From UA16 sp905478895 (GTDB lineage: Bacteria; Bacteroidota; Bacteroidia; Flavobacteriales_D; Sanyastnellaceae): a stretch of 64,000 bases of DNA. The position numbers and the translations under genes were made by a program. A model generated the notes under the pieces. It was not told the origin of the DNA and did not search any database. It worked only from the letters and a program-made list of their open reading frames with translations. Positions 40,116-50,084 of this stretch are shown here, in pieces (position 1 is the first letter of the stretch; each line of letters begins with the position of its first letter). The stretch spans positions 1,302,001 to 1,366,000 of the forward strand of contig CALSQO010000001.1 in NCBI GenBank assembly GCA_943788495.1, given 5' to 3'.

Positions 40116-40988
40116 ATGCCACTATATCCAAAATTGCCGAAGCTCACGGTTCACTTATTTAGCCCCGGAGCCCTCGCTCCCACATTGCTTGGGTCAATCT
40201 TCGTTTCGCTCGTTCTCTTCAGCAGTTGCAGCGATTACAACAAGATCATGAAGAGCACCGATTTGGACTACAAATACGAGAGAGCGCTGGGATTCTTGGA
40301 CAGCAACAAATGCTTTGGTGCGCTCCCCTTGTTGGAGGAAGTGGCTAGCTTATCGCGCGGAACAGAACGCGCCATTGACGCGGCGTTTTACCGCGCGCAA
40401 GCCCATGAATGCGTTGGGGATTTTTACCTCGCGCGGTACCATTTTAAAACCTTCGCCAAAACATTTCCCAACGATAGCAGAGCGGAATCCGCTCAATTTC
40501 AAGCCGCTATCTGCAGTTACAAATTGAGTCCAAAAGCCTCCTTGGATCAAAGCGAAACAGATGCTGCAATCAGTGAATTTCAACTCTTTATGGACCGCTA
40601 CCCCTCCACCCCATACCGGGACTCGTGCCAAACACTTGTGGATGAGCTACGGTATAAAATGGAAGTAAAATCCTATGAATCCGCGAAACTCTATCACCGC
40701 ACCCAGAAGTACAAAAGCGCTGTCATTGCCTTTGAAAATGCATTGAAAGATTTTCCGGACACACCATTCCGTGATGAAATCCAATGGCTCATCGTGGATA
40801 GCTACTATCAATATGCCCAAATGAGCACCGAACGAAGGAAATTGGAACGATTCAACGATACCATTGAAGCTTTTCTTACCTTTGTCGCCCGTTTCCCTGA
40901 TAGCCAATACATGAAAGACGCGCAAGCCGTTCACGCAAAGTGCATCAATGCCATTGAAAATCTGGAGGCCAACCAAACCATTGAATGA
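40116..40988 (+). CDS. bamD: Outer membrane assembly lipoprotein BamD
   Basis: 290 aa from ATG 40116. Hydrophobic leader with lipobox LVLFSSC followed by SDYNKIMKSTDLDYKYERAL, then TPR-like helical repeats (FGALPLLEEVASL, DFYLARYHFKTFAKTFPNDSRAE, AISEFQLFMDRYPSTPYRD). The protein is a BAM-complex lipoprotein on the periplasmic face of the outer membrane, and the gene order with rpoZ and coaBC is typical of Bacteroidota bamD. It overlaps rpoZ by ATGA. Confidence 0.92.
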   Translation: MPLYPKLPKLTVHLFSPGALAPTLLGSIFVSLVLFSSCSDYNKIMKSTDLDYKYERALGFLDSNKCFGALPLLEEVASLSRGTERAIDAAFYRAQAHECVGDFYLARYHFKTFAKTFPNDSRAESAQFQAAICSYKLSPKASLDQSETDAAISEFQLFMDRYPSTPYRDSCQTLVDELRYKMEVKSYESAKLYHRTQKYKSAVIAFENALKDFPDTPFRDEIQWLIVDSYYQYAQMSTERRKLERFNDTIEAFLTFVARFPDSQYMKDAQAVHAKCINAIENLEANQTIE

Positions 40989-41341
40989 CCATGAACTTCA
41001 AGTCCATCAAAGCTGAAAAGACGACCGAAACCCGCGACAGTCATGAGCTGGAGAAGAGCGGAACAGGCAACTTGTTTGAAACCATTGTGGTGCTCAGCAA
41101 GCGCAGCAACCAATTGGCCGTAGAGATGAAACAAGAACTCAACGCCAAGTTGGAGGAGTTCATCACCCCCACGGATTCACTGGAAGAAGTGTTTGAAAAT
41201 CGCGAACAAATCGAGATTTCAAAATTTTACGAGCGGCTCCCAAAGCCCCACAGCGTGGCCCTAGCAGAAATGGGAGAAGGGCTCCTCGGCTTCGACGAGA
41301 AAGAAGAAGCTGAAGAAGAAGCTGAAGGAAACGAAGATTGA
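40985..41341 (+). CDS. rpoZ: RNA polymerase omega subunit (Bacteroidota type)
   Basis: 118 aa. TGNLFETIVVLSKRSNQLAVEMKQELNAKLEEF and SLEEVFENREQIEISKFYERLPKPHSVAL match the Bacteroidota omega/Rpb6-like subunit. The C-terminus is very acidic (DEKEEAEEEAEGNED). Its start overlaps the bamD stop; an ATG two codons later (40991) is also possible. Confidence 0.88.
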   Translation: MTMNFKSIKAEKTTETRDSHELEKSGTGNLFETIVVLSKRSNQLAVEMKQELNAKLEEFITPTDSLEEVFENREQIEISKFYERLPKPHSVALAEMGEGLLGFDEKEEAEEEAEGNED

Positions 41342-41367
41342 GCACCTGGCGGAACTCATTTGCCGCC

Positions 41368-42570
41368 ATGTTGCAACACAAAAAAATTTTACTAGGAGTT
41401 ACCGGAAGCATTGCGGCCTACAAGTCAGCTTTGCTCGCCCGTGAACTGCAGCGTCGTGGTGCAGAGGTGCGCGTGATCATGACACCCTCCGCTACGGAAT
41501 TCATTACACCCTTGACCCTTGCAACCTTGACAGGGCATCGGGTATACAGTGACTTCACGGAGGATAAAGATTCGGGGGAATGGACCAACCATGTCGAATT
41601 GGGACTGTGGGGAGATCTTTTCTTGATTGCGCCCGCCACCGCTCAAACTCTCAGCGCGATGGTTGCCGGCACCTGCGACAACTTTCTCATGGCTGTTCAC
41701 CTTAGCAGCCGGTGTCCGGTCATTGCAGCCCCAGCGATGGATTTGGATATGTTTCAACACGATGCAACACAAACCAATCTCAAAACCCTCCAACAACGGG
41801 GCGTACCCATTATCGAGCCGGAATCTGGTCCCTTAGCTTCAGGGCTGGACGGCAAAGGGCGCATGGCCGAGCCCGAAACCATTGCAAATTGGTTGGAGTC
41901 CTGGTTCCAATCTCAAGCACCTCTCGCTGGCAAAAAGATAGTCATCACGGCAGGGCCAACGCACGAACCCATTGATGCCGTTCGTTTCATCGGGAACAGA
42001 AGTTCCGGGAAAATGGGGTTTGCTCTGGCCACTGCATTGAAACAATCTGGCGCGAATGTGCACTTGATTTCAGGGCCCGTGCAATTATCCCCACCCCTTG
42101 GCGTTCAAGTCACGCGGGTCGAAACGGCGGTCGAGATGCACAAAGCAGCGCTGGAAGCATTCAAGACCGCCGACATTGGCATCGCCACTGCGGCAGTAGC
42201 CGATTTTCGCGCAAAATCAAGTGCCTCCGAAAAATTGCACCGAAACGAAATGCCCCCAGCCATCGAATTGCATGAAAACCCCGACATCTTGGCAGATTGG
42301 GGAAAACAGAAGCGAAGTGATCAATTGCTCGTCGGTTTTGCGCTTGAATCGGATGATGGCGTGAAAAGCGCGAAATCCAAGCTCAAGCGAAAAAACCTTG
42401 ATATGATCGTATTGAATAGTACGGCCGACCCAGGCGCTGGATTTGGAACCGACACGAATAAAATTTCTGTTTTTGAGCAAAATGGGAATTCCCATATTTT
42501 TGAACTCAAATCAAAAGAAGAGGTTGCCCGAGACATCGTTCAACTCATTCAGATACAATTGCAGCCATGA
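41368..42570 (+). CDS. coaBC: Bifunctional phosphopantothenoylcysteine decarboxylase / synthetase CoaBC
   Basis: 400 aa from ATG 41368. N-terminal flavoprotein decarboxylase CoaC (ILLGVTGSIAAYKSA, the active-site His in WTNHVELGLWG, APAMDLDMF). C-terminal CoaB synthetase (VITAGPTHEPIDAVRFIGNRSSGKMG, AAVADFRAK, NLDMIVLNS). It makes phosphopantetheine for coenzyme A from phosphopantothenate and cysteine. An upstream TTG at 41338 is in frame but overlaps rpoZ. Confidence 0.95.
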   Translation: MLQHKKILLGVTGSIAAYKSALLARELQRRGAEVRVIMTPSATEFITPLTLATLTGHRVYSDFTEDKDSGEWTNHVELGLWGDLFLIAPATAQTLSAMVAGTCDNFLMAVHLSSRCPVIAAPAMDLDMFQHDATQTNLKTLQQRGVPIIEPESGPLASGLDGKGRMAEPETIANWLESWFQSQAPLAGKKIVITAGPTHEPIDAVRFIGNRSSGKMGFALATALKQSGANVHLISGPVQLSPPLGVQVTRVETAVEMHKAALEAFKTADIGIATAAVADFRAKSSASEKLHRNEMPPAIELHENPDILADWGKQKRSDQLLVGFALESDDGVKSAKSKLKRKNLDMIVLNSTADPGAGFGTDTNKISVFEQNGNSHIFELKSKEEVARDIVQLIQIQLQP

Positions 42571-43484
42571 TTCGATCCATAAACGCCCATTTTATCGCCT
42601 TGTCATGCGCCAGCATACTGTCTTTTGCTTTTGCTAGCCTCCAAGGCCAAGAATTGAATTGCCGGGTACAGGTCATTGCCCCGCAAATCGCCAACGTTGA
42701 GTCTTCGATTTTTGAATCTATGGAGGAAAACATCCAGGAATTCATGAACGGTCGTCGGTGGACCAATGATCAAATCTTATTTGAAGAGCGCATCGAGTGC
42801 AGCTTCCAAATCACCATCTCCGAAGCACCATCCGCTACCACATTCAAAGGCACCTTGCAAGTTCAGAGTTCACGGCCCGTCTACAACAGTGATTATAACA
42901 CCTCCATGCTCCTTGTCAATGACAGCGATTTTGACATCAGCTGGGACGGAAGCAGCACCATCCAATTCAGCATCGACCAATACCGGGACAACCTGTCTTC
43001 CGTTTTGGCCTACTATGCCTACATGGTCTTGGGCATGGATTACGATAGCATGGGGCTCGAAAGCGGCACACCCTACTATTTGAAAGCACAAACCATCGTG
43101 GCCAATGCTCAGAATTCCGGTCCTTCGGGCTGGAAAGCCAGCCAAGGGCAACAAAACCGCTATTGGTTGGTGGAGAATATGCTCTCGCAAACTTTTCGTC
43201 CGGTGCGCAATTGCCTGTACTATTATCACCGCATGGGATTGGATCAACTGTTCGATGACGTGGAACGTGGACGATTGGCCATGGCAGATGCGTTGATTGA
43301 AATGCGACAAACCCATCGCATTCGCCCATCCTCCTACAATCTCCAACTCTTTTTCTTGGCGAAGTCGGACGAAATCCTCAAGGTATTTGGTCCAGCACCC
43401 GAAGCAGAGAAGACTCGATTGCTTCCTGTTTTGAAGCAAATGGACCCTGGAAACATTTCCAAATACGACAGCATCTTCAGCTAA
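42567..43484 (+). CDS. DUF4835 family secreted protein
   Basis: 305 aa. Signal peptide MIRSINAHFIALSCASILSF with cleavage near LQGQ, then the conserved start ELNCRVQVIAPQIANVESSIFESMEENIQEFMNGRRWTND, and later YWLVENMLSQTFRPVRNCLYYYHRMGLDQL. This matches DUF4835, nearly always found between coaBC and recN in Bacteroidota. Some annotations call the family PorD and link it to T9SS; I cannot verify that here. It is probably periplasmic. ATGA overlap with coaBC. Confidence 0.88.
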   Translation: MIRSINAHFIALSCASILSFAFASLQGQELNCRVQVIAPQIANVESSIFESMEENIQEFMNGRRWTNDQILFEERIECSFQITISEAPSATTFKGTLQVQSSRPVYNSDYNTSMLLVNDSDFDISWDGSSTIQFSIDQYRDNLSSVLAYYAYMVLGMDYDSMGLESGTPYYLKAQTIVANAQNSGPSGWKASQGQQNRYWLVENMLSQTFRPVRNCLYYYHRMGLDQLFDDVERGRLAMADALIEMRQTHRIRPSSYNLQLFFLAKSDEILKVFGPAPEAEKTRLLPVLKQMDPGNISKYDSIFS

Positions 43485-43496
43485 GCCTTCGACTCC

Positions 43497-45176
43497 ATGC
43501 TGAAGCGACTCCAAATTTGCAATTATGCCCTGATTGAAGAATTAGAAATTCAATGGAACCCGGGAATGACCGCCATGACGGGAGAAACCGGATCGGGAAA
43601 ATCCATTGTTCTTGGCGCGATGGGACTCGTACTCGGTCACCGCACAGACGCGTCTGCTGTTCGGCAGGGCACGCAAAAATGTGTTATTGAAGCCACATTT
43701 CTATGCCCCAAACCGCTAACCGAATGGCTAAAATCCAACTCCTATGAAGCATGGCCAGAAATCATCTTGAGGCGGGAATTGAATGCCGAAGGACGTTCTC
43801 GGGCTTTTGTCAACGATAGCCCTGTGACAGCGGGAGAATTGCGCTGGGTTGGAGAACAGCTGGTGGACCTCCACGGCCAAGACAACACACGACTCCTTTT
43901 GACCCGCGCGTATCAGTTGCATTGGATTGACGAACGCGCCAATCACAGTGACTTAATTGTTTCTTACAATAATGCCTACAAGGAGTATGAAAAGGCGAAG
44001 CAAACGCTTCGTGATCTAGAGTTGGAAAAAGCCAAGCCTCAAACAGACTTGGACTACCTCCAATATCAACTGAAAGAGCTGAGCGAATTGCAACTTCAAG
44101 ACCGCAATTGGAATGGACTTGAAGAAGAACGAAACGCCCTCGAGCACAGCGCTGAACTCCGGCATGACCTGCAAACAGCATGGGCGGCCTTAACGGATGA
44201 AAGCCAAGGAAATTCTGCGATTGATCGATTCCAAGAAGCGCGCAAGCGAGTCGCGGCAACCACCCAACGCACTTCGCAATACGCAGCACTTCATCAACGG
44301 GTGGAAGCCCTCGCCATCGAGTTGGACGATCTGTCACAAGAATTGGAACATCAGGCGGAATCCGTGGAAGAAAACCCACAGCGATTGCACATCCTAATGG
44401 GGTGGTTTGATGACCTTCAAAAAATACTACATAAGCACAACGCCAGTGATGCCCAGGCCCTGATTCAACTGGAAGCAGGCATGAAGTCCCGCCTGGACAA
44501 AGCTTCCTCCGTCCAACAAGATTACGAGGCAGCCGTTGAGCGCGAGGAACAGGCCAAACGAGACTTACTCCTTCAAGGACAAGCTTTGATGACGAGTCGG
44601 GAAACCACCGCTGCTGAACTCGCCGTCCAAATACAAAACACGTTGCAGACCATGCACATGCCCCACGCGCAGCTCAAGTTCGAATTTTCGCTTGCTGAGC
44701 AGCCGGACCCCATGGGCATTGAGGCCATTGAAATGCGCTTTTCGAGCAATCCTGGAATCGCTCCCCTTCCCCTGCAAAAGATTGCGTCTGGCGGCGAAAA
44801 AAGCCGATTGATGCTCGCCTTCAAAGCCGTAGGCCATGATGCTGTAAGCATTCCGACGATTATTTTGGATGAAATCGACACGGGGGTCAGCGGAAACGTT
44901 GCCAGTAAAATGGCACAGATGATGAAGCGGATGTCGCAACACCAGCAAGTCATCGCTGTAACGCACTTGCCTCAGGTAGCCGCTATCGCAACCCAGCATT
45001 TGAAGGTCGCTAAGAAGGAATCAAAAGAATCGACACACACGCTCGTAGAAGCCTTGAAAGATGATGTCCGGGTCATGGAGATCGCCTCCATGCTCAGCGG
45101 GACTTCTGTAAGTGAAGCTGCGAAGGAAAATGCTGCGGCACTGATCGCTGATCACCATTCGCAAGAAGCGAACTAG
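43497..45176 (+). CDS. recN: DNA repair protein RecN
   Basis: 559 aa SMC-like ATPase. N-terminal LKRLQICNYALIEELEI and Walker A MTGETGSGKSIVLGAMGL, coiled-coil arms in the middle (from roughly 150 to 390), and a C-terminal head with signature IASGGEKSRLMLAFK and Walker B TIILDEIDTGVSG. It acts early in double-strand break repair. It follows DUF4835 after 12 nt. Confidence 0.96.
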   Translation: MLKRLQICNYALIEELEIQWNPGMTAMTGETGSGKSIVLGAMGLVLGHRTDASAVRQGTQKCVIEATFLCPKPLTEWLKSNSYEAWPEIILRRELNAEGRSRAFVNDSPVTAGELRWVGEQLVDLHGQDNTRLLLTRAYQLHWIDERANHSDLIVSYNNAYKEYEKAKQTLRDLELEKAKPQTDLDYLQYQLKELSELQLQDRNWNGLEEERNALEHSAELRHDLQTAWAALTDESQGNSAIDRFQEARKRVAATTQRTSQYAALHQRVEALAIELDDLSQELEHQAESVEENPQRLHILMGWFDDLQKILHKHNASDAQALIQLEAGMKSRLDKASSVQQDYEAAVEREEQAKRDLLLQGQALMTSRETTAAELAVQIQNTLQTMHMPHAQLKFEFSLAEQPDPMGIEAIEMRFSSNPGIAPLPLQKIASGGEKSRLMLAFKAVGHDAVSIPTIILDEIDTGVSGNVASKMAQMMKRMSQHQQVIAVTHLPQVAAIATQHLKVAKKESKESTHTLVEALKDDVRVMEIASMLSGTSVSEAAKENAAALIADHHSQEAN

Positions 45177-45182
45177 ATCCAA

Positions 45183-47510
45183 TTAGAACCTCCAATCGAG
45201 GCTAATGGAAGGCAAGAATGGCAACTGATCTACACGCTCACCAGTGACCCGGTTGACATAAAATACATTGTCACGGCTGTAAACATTGGTAGCACCTGCA
45301 GAGCACTCAAGGGTATGGTTCTCCCATTCAAATTCCCTTCGGATGCTCAAATCCAAACGGTGATAGGCCGGCAATCGCCCCTCATTGAGGCCGGCAAACT
45401 GAATGCCTAACTCTTCACTGTTCGCAACGACGTAGTCGGTTGCAATTCCATCCACTACATTGGGCGGCTGAAAGAATCCTTGCGTTTGCGTAAAAGGCAG
45501 GCCAGAACCCAAATTCCAGCGGGCGCTAACTTCCCACGCCTTGTCCTTTCCTAACCCCTGTGAAACGACCAGATTGACATTATGACGACGATCAAACACC
45601 GGATCATACCAGCGGAACCCATCCCAACGATCCACATTGCCATAGCCATAAACCAGCCACATATAAGTGGATCGATCCTCGTATTTTAAAACGACATCTG
45701 CACCATAAGCAATGCCGGTTTCCACGATGAAATCTTTCCGAAGCACCTCCGGCACATCCGCGTTGTCCGCATTGTCTTCAAAAAGTTTGTTGCGATTCGC
45801 ATTGGTCAGCTGGGTGAAGTTTTTCAAGTATCCCTCGACATTGAGATTGAACCGCTCAGTCAAATCAAATTCAAAACCAGATATCACATGCTGTGCGGTT
45901 TGCAGCGAGTGATTCACCTCTTGCACTTCACCCGATGGAGTGAGTAGGTTTCGCTGCAAATTCTCGGGTCCCGCGAGAAAACCATAAAACAGGTTCACGA
46001 CATCCCGATCCGAATTGGAGCTGATGACATTTTGTGAATAGAGGCCGGCTGCCAACTTCAATCGGAGCCGTTCACTCGCTTTGTATTTGATTCCAATCCG
46101 AGGCTCAGGACGGAAGCGCGCAATGGAGCTGTAGTACTGCATGCGCATGCTCGGGTTGATGATCCAATCGCCATTGTTGATGCGGTAATCCAAGTAACCC
46201 GCAAACTCTGTGGTGTTCTCCTTCTGTCCGACCTGAACGCCGATGGAGTTGAACGTTTGAAAATCGGTTTCCATTCCGACGACTTCCAAACCATATTCAA
46301 CGGCATTCTCCCCTAGCATATACTTAAAATCCAAACCGAAATTAAAGCCATTGACACTACTGAATCGATCCTCCAACTCCTCTTCCTGCAAGCGAATCTC
46401 ATAGTTGCTCGCAGCAAAGTGCCCATTCATCAGAATGGCGGAACCTGCAGGCACCACCGTGAAGTTACCGCCAGCACCAGCATTCGTCCATCCCAGATCA
46501 GACAAGGCTTGATAGTTGACGCGGTCGCTGAAATTGAATCCAAATAGGCTCAGCTTCGAGCCGTTGCCACTGCCAAAAGAAACTTTCCCGTAGGCATCCG
46601 TAAAATTGAAAGGCAAACCTCGGCCATCTTCATTGACATAGTCGTAGAGCACCTTGGAGGTTTGCTCGAGGTAACTGTGCTTCAACGAGAGGATGTAGGA
46701 GATGCCACCGCCGCCTGTTCCTAATTTTTTCAACGGGCCTTCCAATGTTAATTTGGCTCCAAACGGACTCACTCCTACCCGACCTTGTATTTTCTTCTTA
46801 TTGCCATCGCGTGTCTTGATGTCCATGATTGAGGAAATTCGACCGCCGAATTTGGCACTGAATCCGCCCGTGTAGACATCCGCATTGGCGATGACATCGG
46901 AATCGAAAACACTGAACAATCCAATGCTGTGGAAGGCATTGTAAATGATCATTCCATCGAGTAAGACCTTGTTCTGAATGGGAGAACCACCCCGGATGTA
47001 CAGCTGACCTCCTTGGTCGCCTGTACTAATAAATCCTGGAAGCACTTGCAGCGCCTGCACCAAATCGGGAGACCCTCCGAAACTAGGTATTTTCTTCAAG
47101 TCGGAAGGTCGAATGGTCTCGATGGACATGTTGACCTTTGTCGTTTGCTCTTGACGGTCTGCGTTGACCTCAGCGCTTCCGAGCTGAATGACTTTGCTCT
47201 CGAGGAAGTAATTACGGGTCATGATCTTGCCATCGAGCACATCAACCACTTCCGAAACACCTTCGAACTCCATGCTCGATATCACCAAGGTGTACTGTCC
47301 TGCAGGAACCCGAGTAAGGCTGTAAAACCCTTCAATGTCTGACATCACACCGCGGGAAGAACCCTCCAATGCGACACTCGCAAACATTACCGGCTCACCC
47401 GAATCTTTGCTGCGGATGAAGCCTTTCACCGTTGCTTGCGACCAACTCAGCAAAGGGCACATTAACGCGATCGTGAGCATGAGCCCAGCGAGACATCTTC
47501 TTTCTTGCAT
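45183..47510 (-). CDS. TonB-dependent receptor with CarboxypepD_reg-like domain
   Basis: 775 aa from ATG 47510. Signal peptide MQERRCLAGLMLTIALMCPLLSW; a carboxypeptidase regulatory-like beta domain (TVKGFIRSKDSGEPVMFASVALEG, GVMSDIEGFYSLTRVPAG); plug domain (SFGGSPDLVQALQVLPGFIS, GSPIQNKVLLDGMIIYN); then a 22-strand-type barrel ending in LDWRF with the outer-membrane C-terminal Phe. It takes up a large or scarce nutrient with TonB energy. There is no SusD partner, so it is not a standard Sus pair. The -7 box TAAATTCG, 5 nt before ATG 47510, decides the start. Confidence 0.93.
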   Translation of the reverse strand: MQERRCLAGLMLTIALMCPLLSWSQATVKGFIRSKDSGEPVMFASVALEGSSRGVMSDIEGFYSLTRVPAGQYTLVISSMEFEGVSEVVDVLDGKIMTRNYFLESKVIQLGSAEVNADRQEQTTKVNMSIETIRPSDLKKIPSFGGSPDLVQALQVLPGFISTGDQGGQLYIRGGSPIQNKVLLDGMIIYNAFHSIGLFSVFDSDVIANADVYTGGFSAKFGGRISSIMDIKTRDGNKKKIQGRVGVSPFGAKLTLEGPLKKLGTGGGGISYILSLKHSYLEQTSKVLYDYVNEDGRGLPFNFTDAYGKVSFGSGNGSKLSLFGFNFSDRVNYQALSDLGWTNAGAGGNFTVVPAGSAILMNGHFAASNYEIRLQEEELEDRFSSVNGFNFGLDFKYMLGENAVEYGLEVVGMETDFQTFNSIGVQVGQKENTTEFAGYLDYRINNGDWIINPSMRMQYYSSIARFRPEPRIGIKYKASERLRLKLAAGLYSQNVISSNSDRDVVNLFYGFLAGPENLQRNLLTPSGEVQEVNHSLQTAQHVISGFEFDLTERFNLNVEGYLKNFTQLTNANRNKLFEDNADNADVPEVLRKDFIVETGIAYGADVVLKYEDRSTYMWLVYGYGNVDRWDGFRWYDPVFDRRHNVNLVVSQGLGKDKAWEVSARWNLGSGLPFTQTQGFFQPPNVVDGIATDYVVANSEELGIQFAGLNEGRLPAYHRLDLSIRREFEWENHTLECSAGATNVYSRDNVFYVNRVTGERVDQLPFLPSISLDWRF

Positions 47511-47515
47511 GGACG

Positions 47516-47523
47516 CGAATTTA
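47516..47523 (-). promoter_or_regulatory. -7 box (TAAATTCG) of the TonB-dependent receptor
   Basis: TAAATTCG on the minus strand, ending 5 nt before the ATG at 47510 and lying just past the stop region of the upstream helicase gene. Confidence 0.55.
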
Positions 47524-47529
47524 CCACAT

Positions 47530-49971
47530 TCAACCCAAGTCATCGGCCAACATTTTCTTGATTCTGTGTTCCAATTGCTCAGAACTCAATTTTTCACGCA
47601 ATCGATCCACAACCAATGGGAATGAGAAGGGGGTTGGGTGGGCAGGAAAAGACGGCTTAATGACACGGTGTTGCAGTCGATCGAGAACGGATTTTAACCG
47701 CTTCCATTCCATCTGTTGGTCGATCAGTTCGTCGTACGCTTGGCGAAACAGCAAATTCTCCGGATCAAACTCACGGAACACCTCAAAAATCAACCCCGAA
47801 TGCGATTGCAAGTGTTTGACGCCTTGATGCTGACCGGGAAAGCCTTGGAAAGCCAAACCCGCTATCACGGCGATGTCACGAAAGCGCCTCCTAGCCATTT
47901 CAGTGGCATTAACACCCGACTGAATATCCGACATCAAATTGCTTATTGACAATAGATTAAAACTAACTACCTCATCCAATATTAATGGCTCGTCAGAAAG
48001 CAATTCAAATCCATAATCATTGCAGGAAATGGAAATCGACAATGGACGAAACTGGCTCCATCTGTACGCCATGAGCATCCCCAAAGCTTGGTGAACACCG
48101 CGCCCTTCGAAAGGAAAAAAACAGAGGTGATGGCCATCGTTGGTTTGAAATTGCTCCACCAAGATCTCATCCCGAAACGGGAGTTCACTCATCTGCTGCT
48201 GCAACTCAAGCAGAGGAGAAACACGAGCCATTTCCGGTGAACGAATGTGCCCTCTTCCGAAAGCATCCAACTCATCGCGCAAGGCATGGCCCAATTCAGA
48301 AGACAAAGAGAGTCGCCCTCCGAGGTAAACCGGCACACGGCCTTTCGGCTTTTTGCTTCTCTTCACTTGCACGATAGATTCCTTGATCCGCAGAAACTCT
48401 AGACTCATTCCAGCAAACCAAAAACAATCCCCCGGCTCCATACTCGCTACGAAATATTCCTCCACGTGTCCAATGAATCCGCCTGTCTTCCACTTGACCT
48501 TAATCATTTGATCTGACACAATGGTACCAATGCTCATGCGGTGACGACGCGCTTGGCGACGATCACGCAATACGTACCGCCCTGACGCGTCATCAACCGT
48601 AACGCGCTTGTACTCTTCATAAGCAGCCAGAGATTCACCGCCGCTGCAAACAAATTGCATGCACCAGACAAATTCATCTTTTTCCAATGTTGCAAAAGCA
48701 TGGGTAGACCGAACCACTTTCTCCGTTTCTAGCGCATCAAATCCATCGCCGACCGCCAGCGTGCACAAAAATTGAATCAAGACATCAAACGATCGGATGA
48801 GTGGCTCACGCTGCTCAATACGTTCATTTTCAATGGAATCGCGAAGCGCAGCAGCTTCAATCAATTCGAGCCCATGGGTGGGCAGAAAATACACCTTGCT
48901 GGTGGCATGCGGTGAATGCCCCGATCTTCCCGCACGCTGCTTAAATCGAGCAACCCCTTTGGGGCCTCCGATTTGCACCACTGCCTCCACAGGCCGAAAG
49001 TCCACACCTAAATCCAACGAACTGGTGCATACAACTGCTTGCAGTTCACCTTCGTGCAAAGCCGTTTCTACCCAGTCCCGCAAATCCTTGGCAATGGAAC
49101 TGTGATGCAGCGCAAGTGTCCCTGCCAAATCCGGTGCTGACTCAAGGAGCTTGTGGTACCAAATTTCCGATTGCGACCGGGTATTGGTAAAAATCAATGT
49201 ACTGCCGTGATTTCGGATCACATCAATCACTTGATCGACCAGTTTCAAGCCCAAATGACCCGCCCATGGCAGACGTTCGAGATGCGATGGCATCAATGAA
49301 TGAACCGCGATGTTCTTTTTCCATTGGGCGCAAATCAGCTTACCCGCACGGCCAGGCCCGAGCAATGCTGCCATTGCCTCTTGTGGATTTCCCAAGGTCG
49401 CCGAAATCCCCCATACCATGAGGGACGGTCGCTGCAAACGCAGCCAAGAGGCTGCCAACTCAACTTGGACACCGCGTTTCGTTCCGAGCAATTCATGCCA
49501 TTCATCAACAATCAGGCATTCCAGATCGAGGAATCGCTTCCCACTGCCCTTCATGGCCAAAAGAACATGGAGCGACTCAGGTGTGGTAATTAACACGTGA
49601 GGCAGTTGCTTTCGTTGACGTGCCTTTTCCGAAGCCAACGTATCACCCGTCCGGGTGCCAACCTCCCAATCCAAATTGAATCCCTCGCACAAGCGCTCCG
49701 CACTGAGTTTAATTTCTTTCGTCAACGCACGTATGGGCGCAATCCAAATCATGCGGACACCGGTCTGTTTCTTTCCCGATGTCCCTTCGAGGGCCGCCCG
49801 TGCCATGGTCGATGCCATGGCCGCATACGTCTTTCCTGAACCTGTCGGAGCAATGATCAAGCCTTGTTCATTCGCCCGTTGCGCCTCCCACACATCTTGC
49901 TGGAAAGCATGCGGCTTCCAATCTTTTGAAGCAAACCAGCTTCTAATCAAACCTGAAGAAGTTTTGCTCAT
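47530..49971 (-). CDS. Lhr-type DEXH helicase (ligase-associated DNA damage response type)
   Basis: 813 aa superfamily 2 helicase. Motif I IIAPTGSGKTYAAMAST, motif II IVDEWHELLG (DEWH), motif III SATLGNPQEA, motif V CTSSLDLGVDF and motif VI QRAGRSGHSPH, then the Lhr winged-helix and core-like C-terminal region. The DEWH box and length fit the helicase usually clustered with an ATP-dependent DNA ligase, an exonuclease and a phosphoesterase. Those partners are not next to it here. It is probably a 3'-5' DNA/RNA-hybrid unwinding enzyme in repair. Confidence 0.9.
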   Translation of the reverse strand: MSKTSSGLIRSWFASKDWKPHAFQQDVWEAQRANEQGLIIAPTGSGKTYAAMASTMARAALEGTSGKKQTGVRMIWIAPIRALTKEIKLSAERLCEGFNLDWEVGTRTGDTLASEKARQRKQLPHVLITTPESLHVLLAMKGSGKRFLDLECLIVDEWHELLGTKRGVQVELAASWLRLQRPSLMVWGISATLGNPQEAMAALLGPGRAGKLICAQWKKNIAVHSLMPSHLERLPWAGHLGLKLVDQVIDVIRNHGSTLIFTNTRSQSEIWYHKLLESAPDLAGTLALHHSSIAKDLRDWVETALHEGELQAVVCTSSLDLGVDFRPVEAVVQIGGPKGVARFKQRAGRSGHSPHATSKVYFLPTHGLELIEAAALRDSIENERIEQREPLIRSFDVLIQFLCTLAVGDGFDALETEKVVRSTHAFATLEKDEFVWCMQFVCSGGESLAAYEEYKRVTVDDASGRYVLRDRRQARRHRMSIGTIVSDQMIKVKWKTGGFIGHVEEYFVASMEPGDCFWFAGMSLEFLRIKESIVQVKRSKKPKGRVPVYLGGRLSLSSELGHALRDELDAFGRGHIRSPEMARVSPLLELQQQMSELPFRDEILVEQFQTNDGHHLCFFPFEGRGVHQALGMLMAYRWSQFRPLSISISCNDYGFELLSDEPLILDEVVSFNLLSISNLMSDIQSGVNATEMARRRFRDIAVIAGLAFQGFPGQHQGVKHLQSHSGLIFEVFREFDPENLLFRQAYDELIDQQMEWKRLKSVLDRLQHRVIKPSFPAHPTPFSFPLVVDRLREKLSSEQLEHRIKKMLADDLG

Positions 49972-50051
49972 GTTCGGGCATTTTCATCATGAAGGAAGCG
50001 CATGAAACACAGTTTTACAGTGAAGCACCTTGCCTTCAATTGGCTGCTGAT

Positions 50052-50059
50052 TATCTTCG
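50052..50059 (+). promoter_or_regulatory. -7 box (TATCTTCG) with TTG 19 nt upstream
   Basis: TATCTTCG preceded by a TTG at the expected -33 spacing (about 19 nt). It supports the ATG at 50085 as the start of the TPR-like protein over an in-frame start at 49989 that would precede the promoter. Confidence 0.55.
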
Positions 50060-50084
50060 GCATGTTATTTGGAAAGAAACCATT

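Noticed and set aside
47530..49971. A complete ligase-associated DNA damage response operon around the helicase
   Set aside because: The neighbours are a TonB-dependent receptor and a TPR-like protein; no ATP-dependent ligase, exonuclease or phosphoesterase gene is adjacent.
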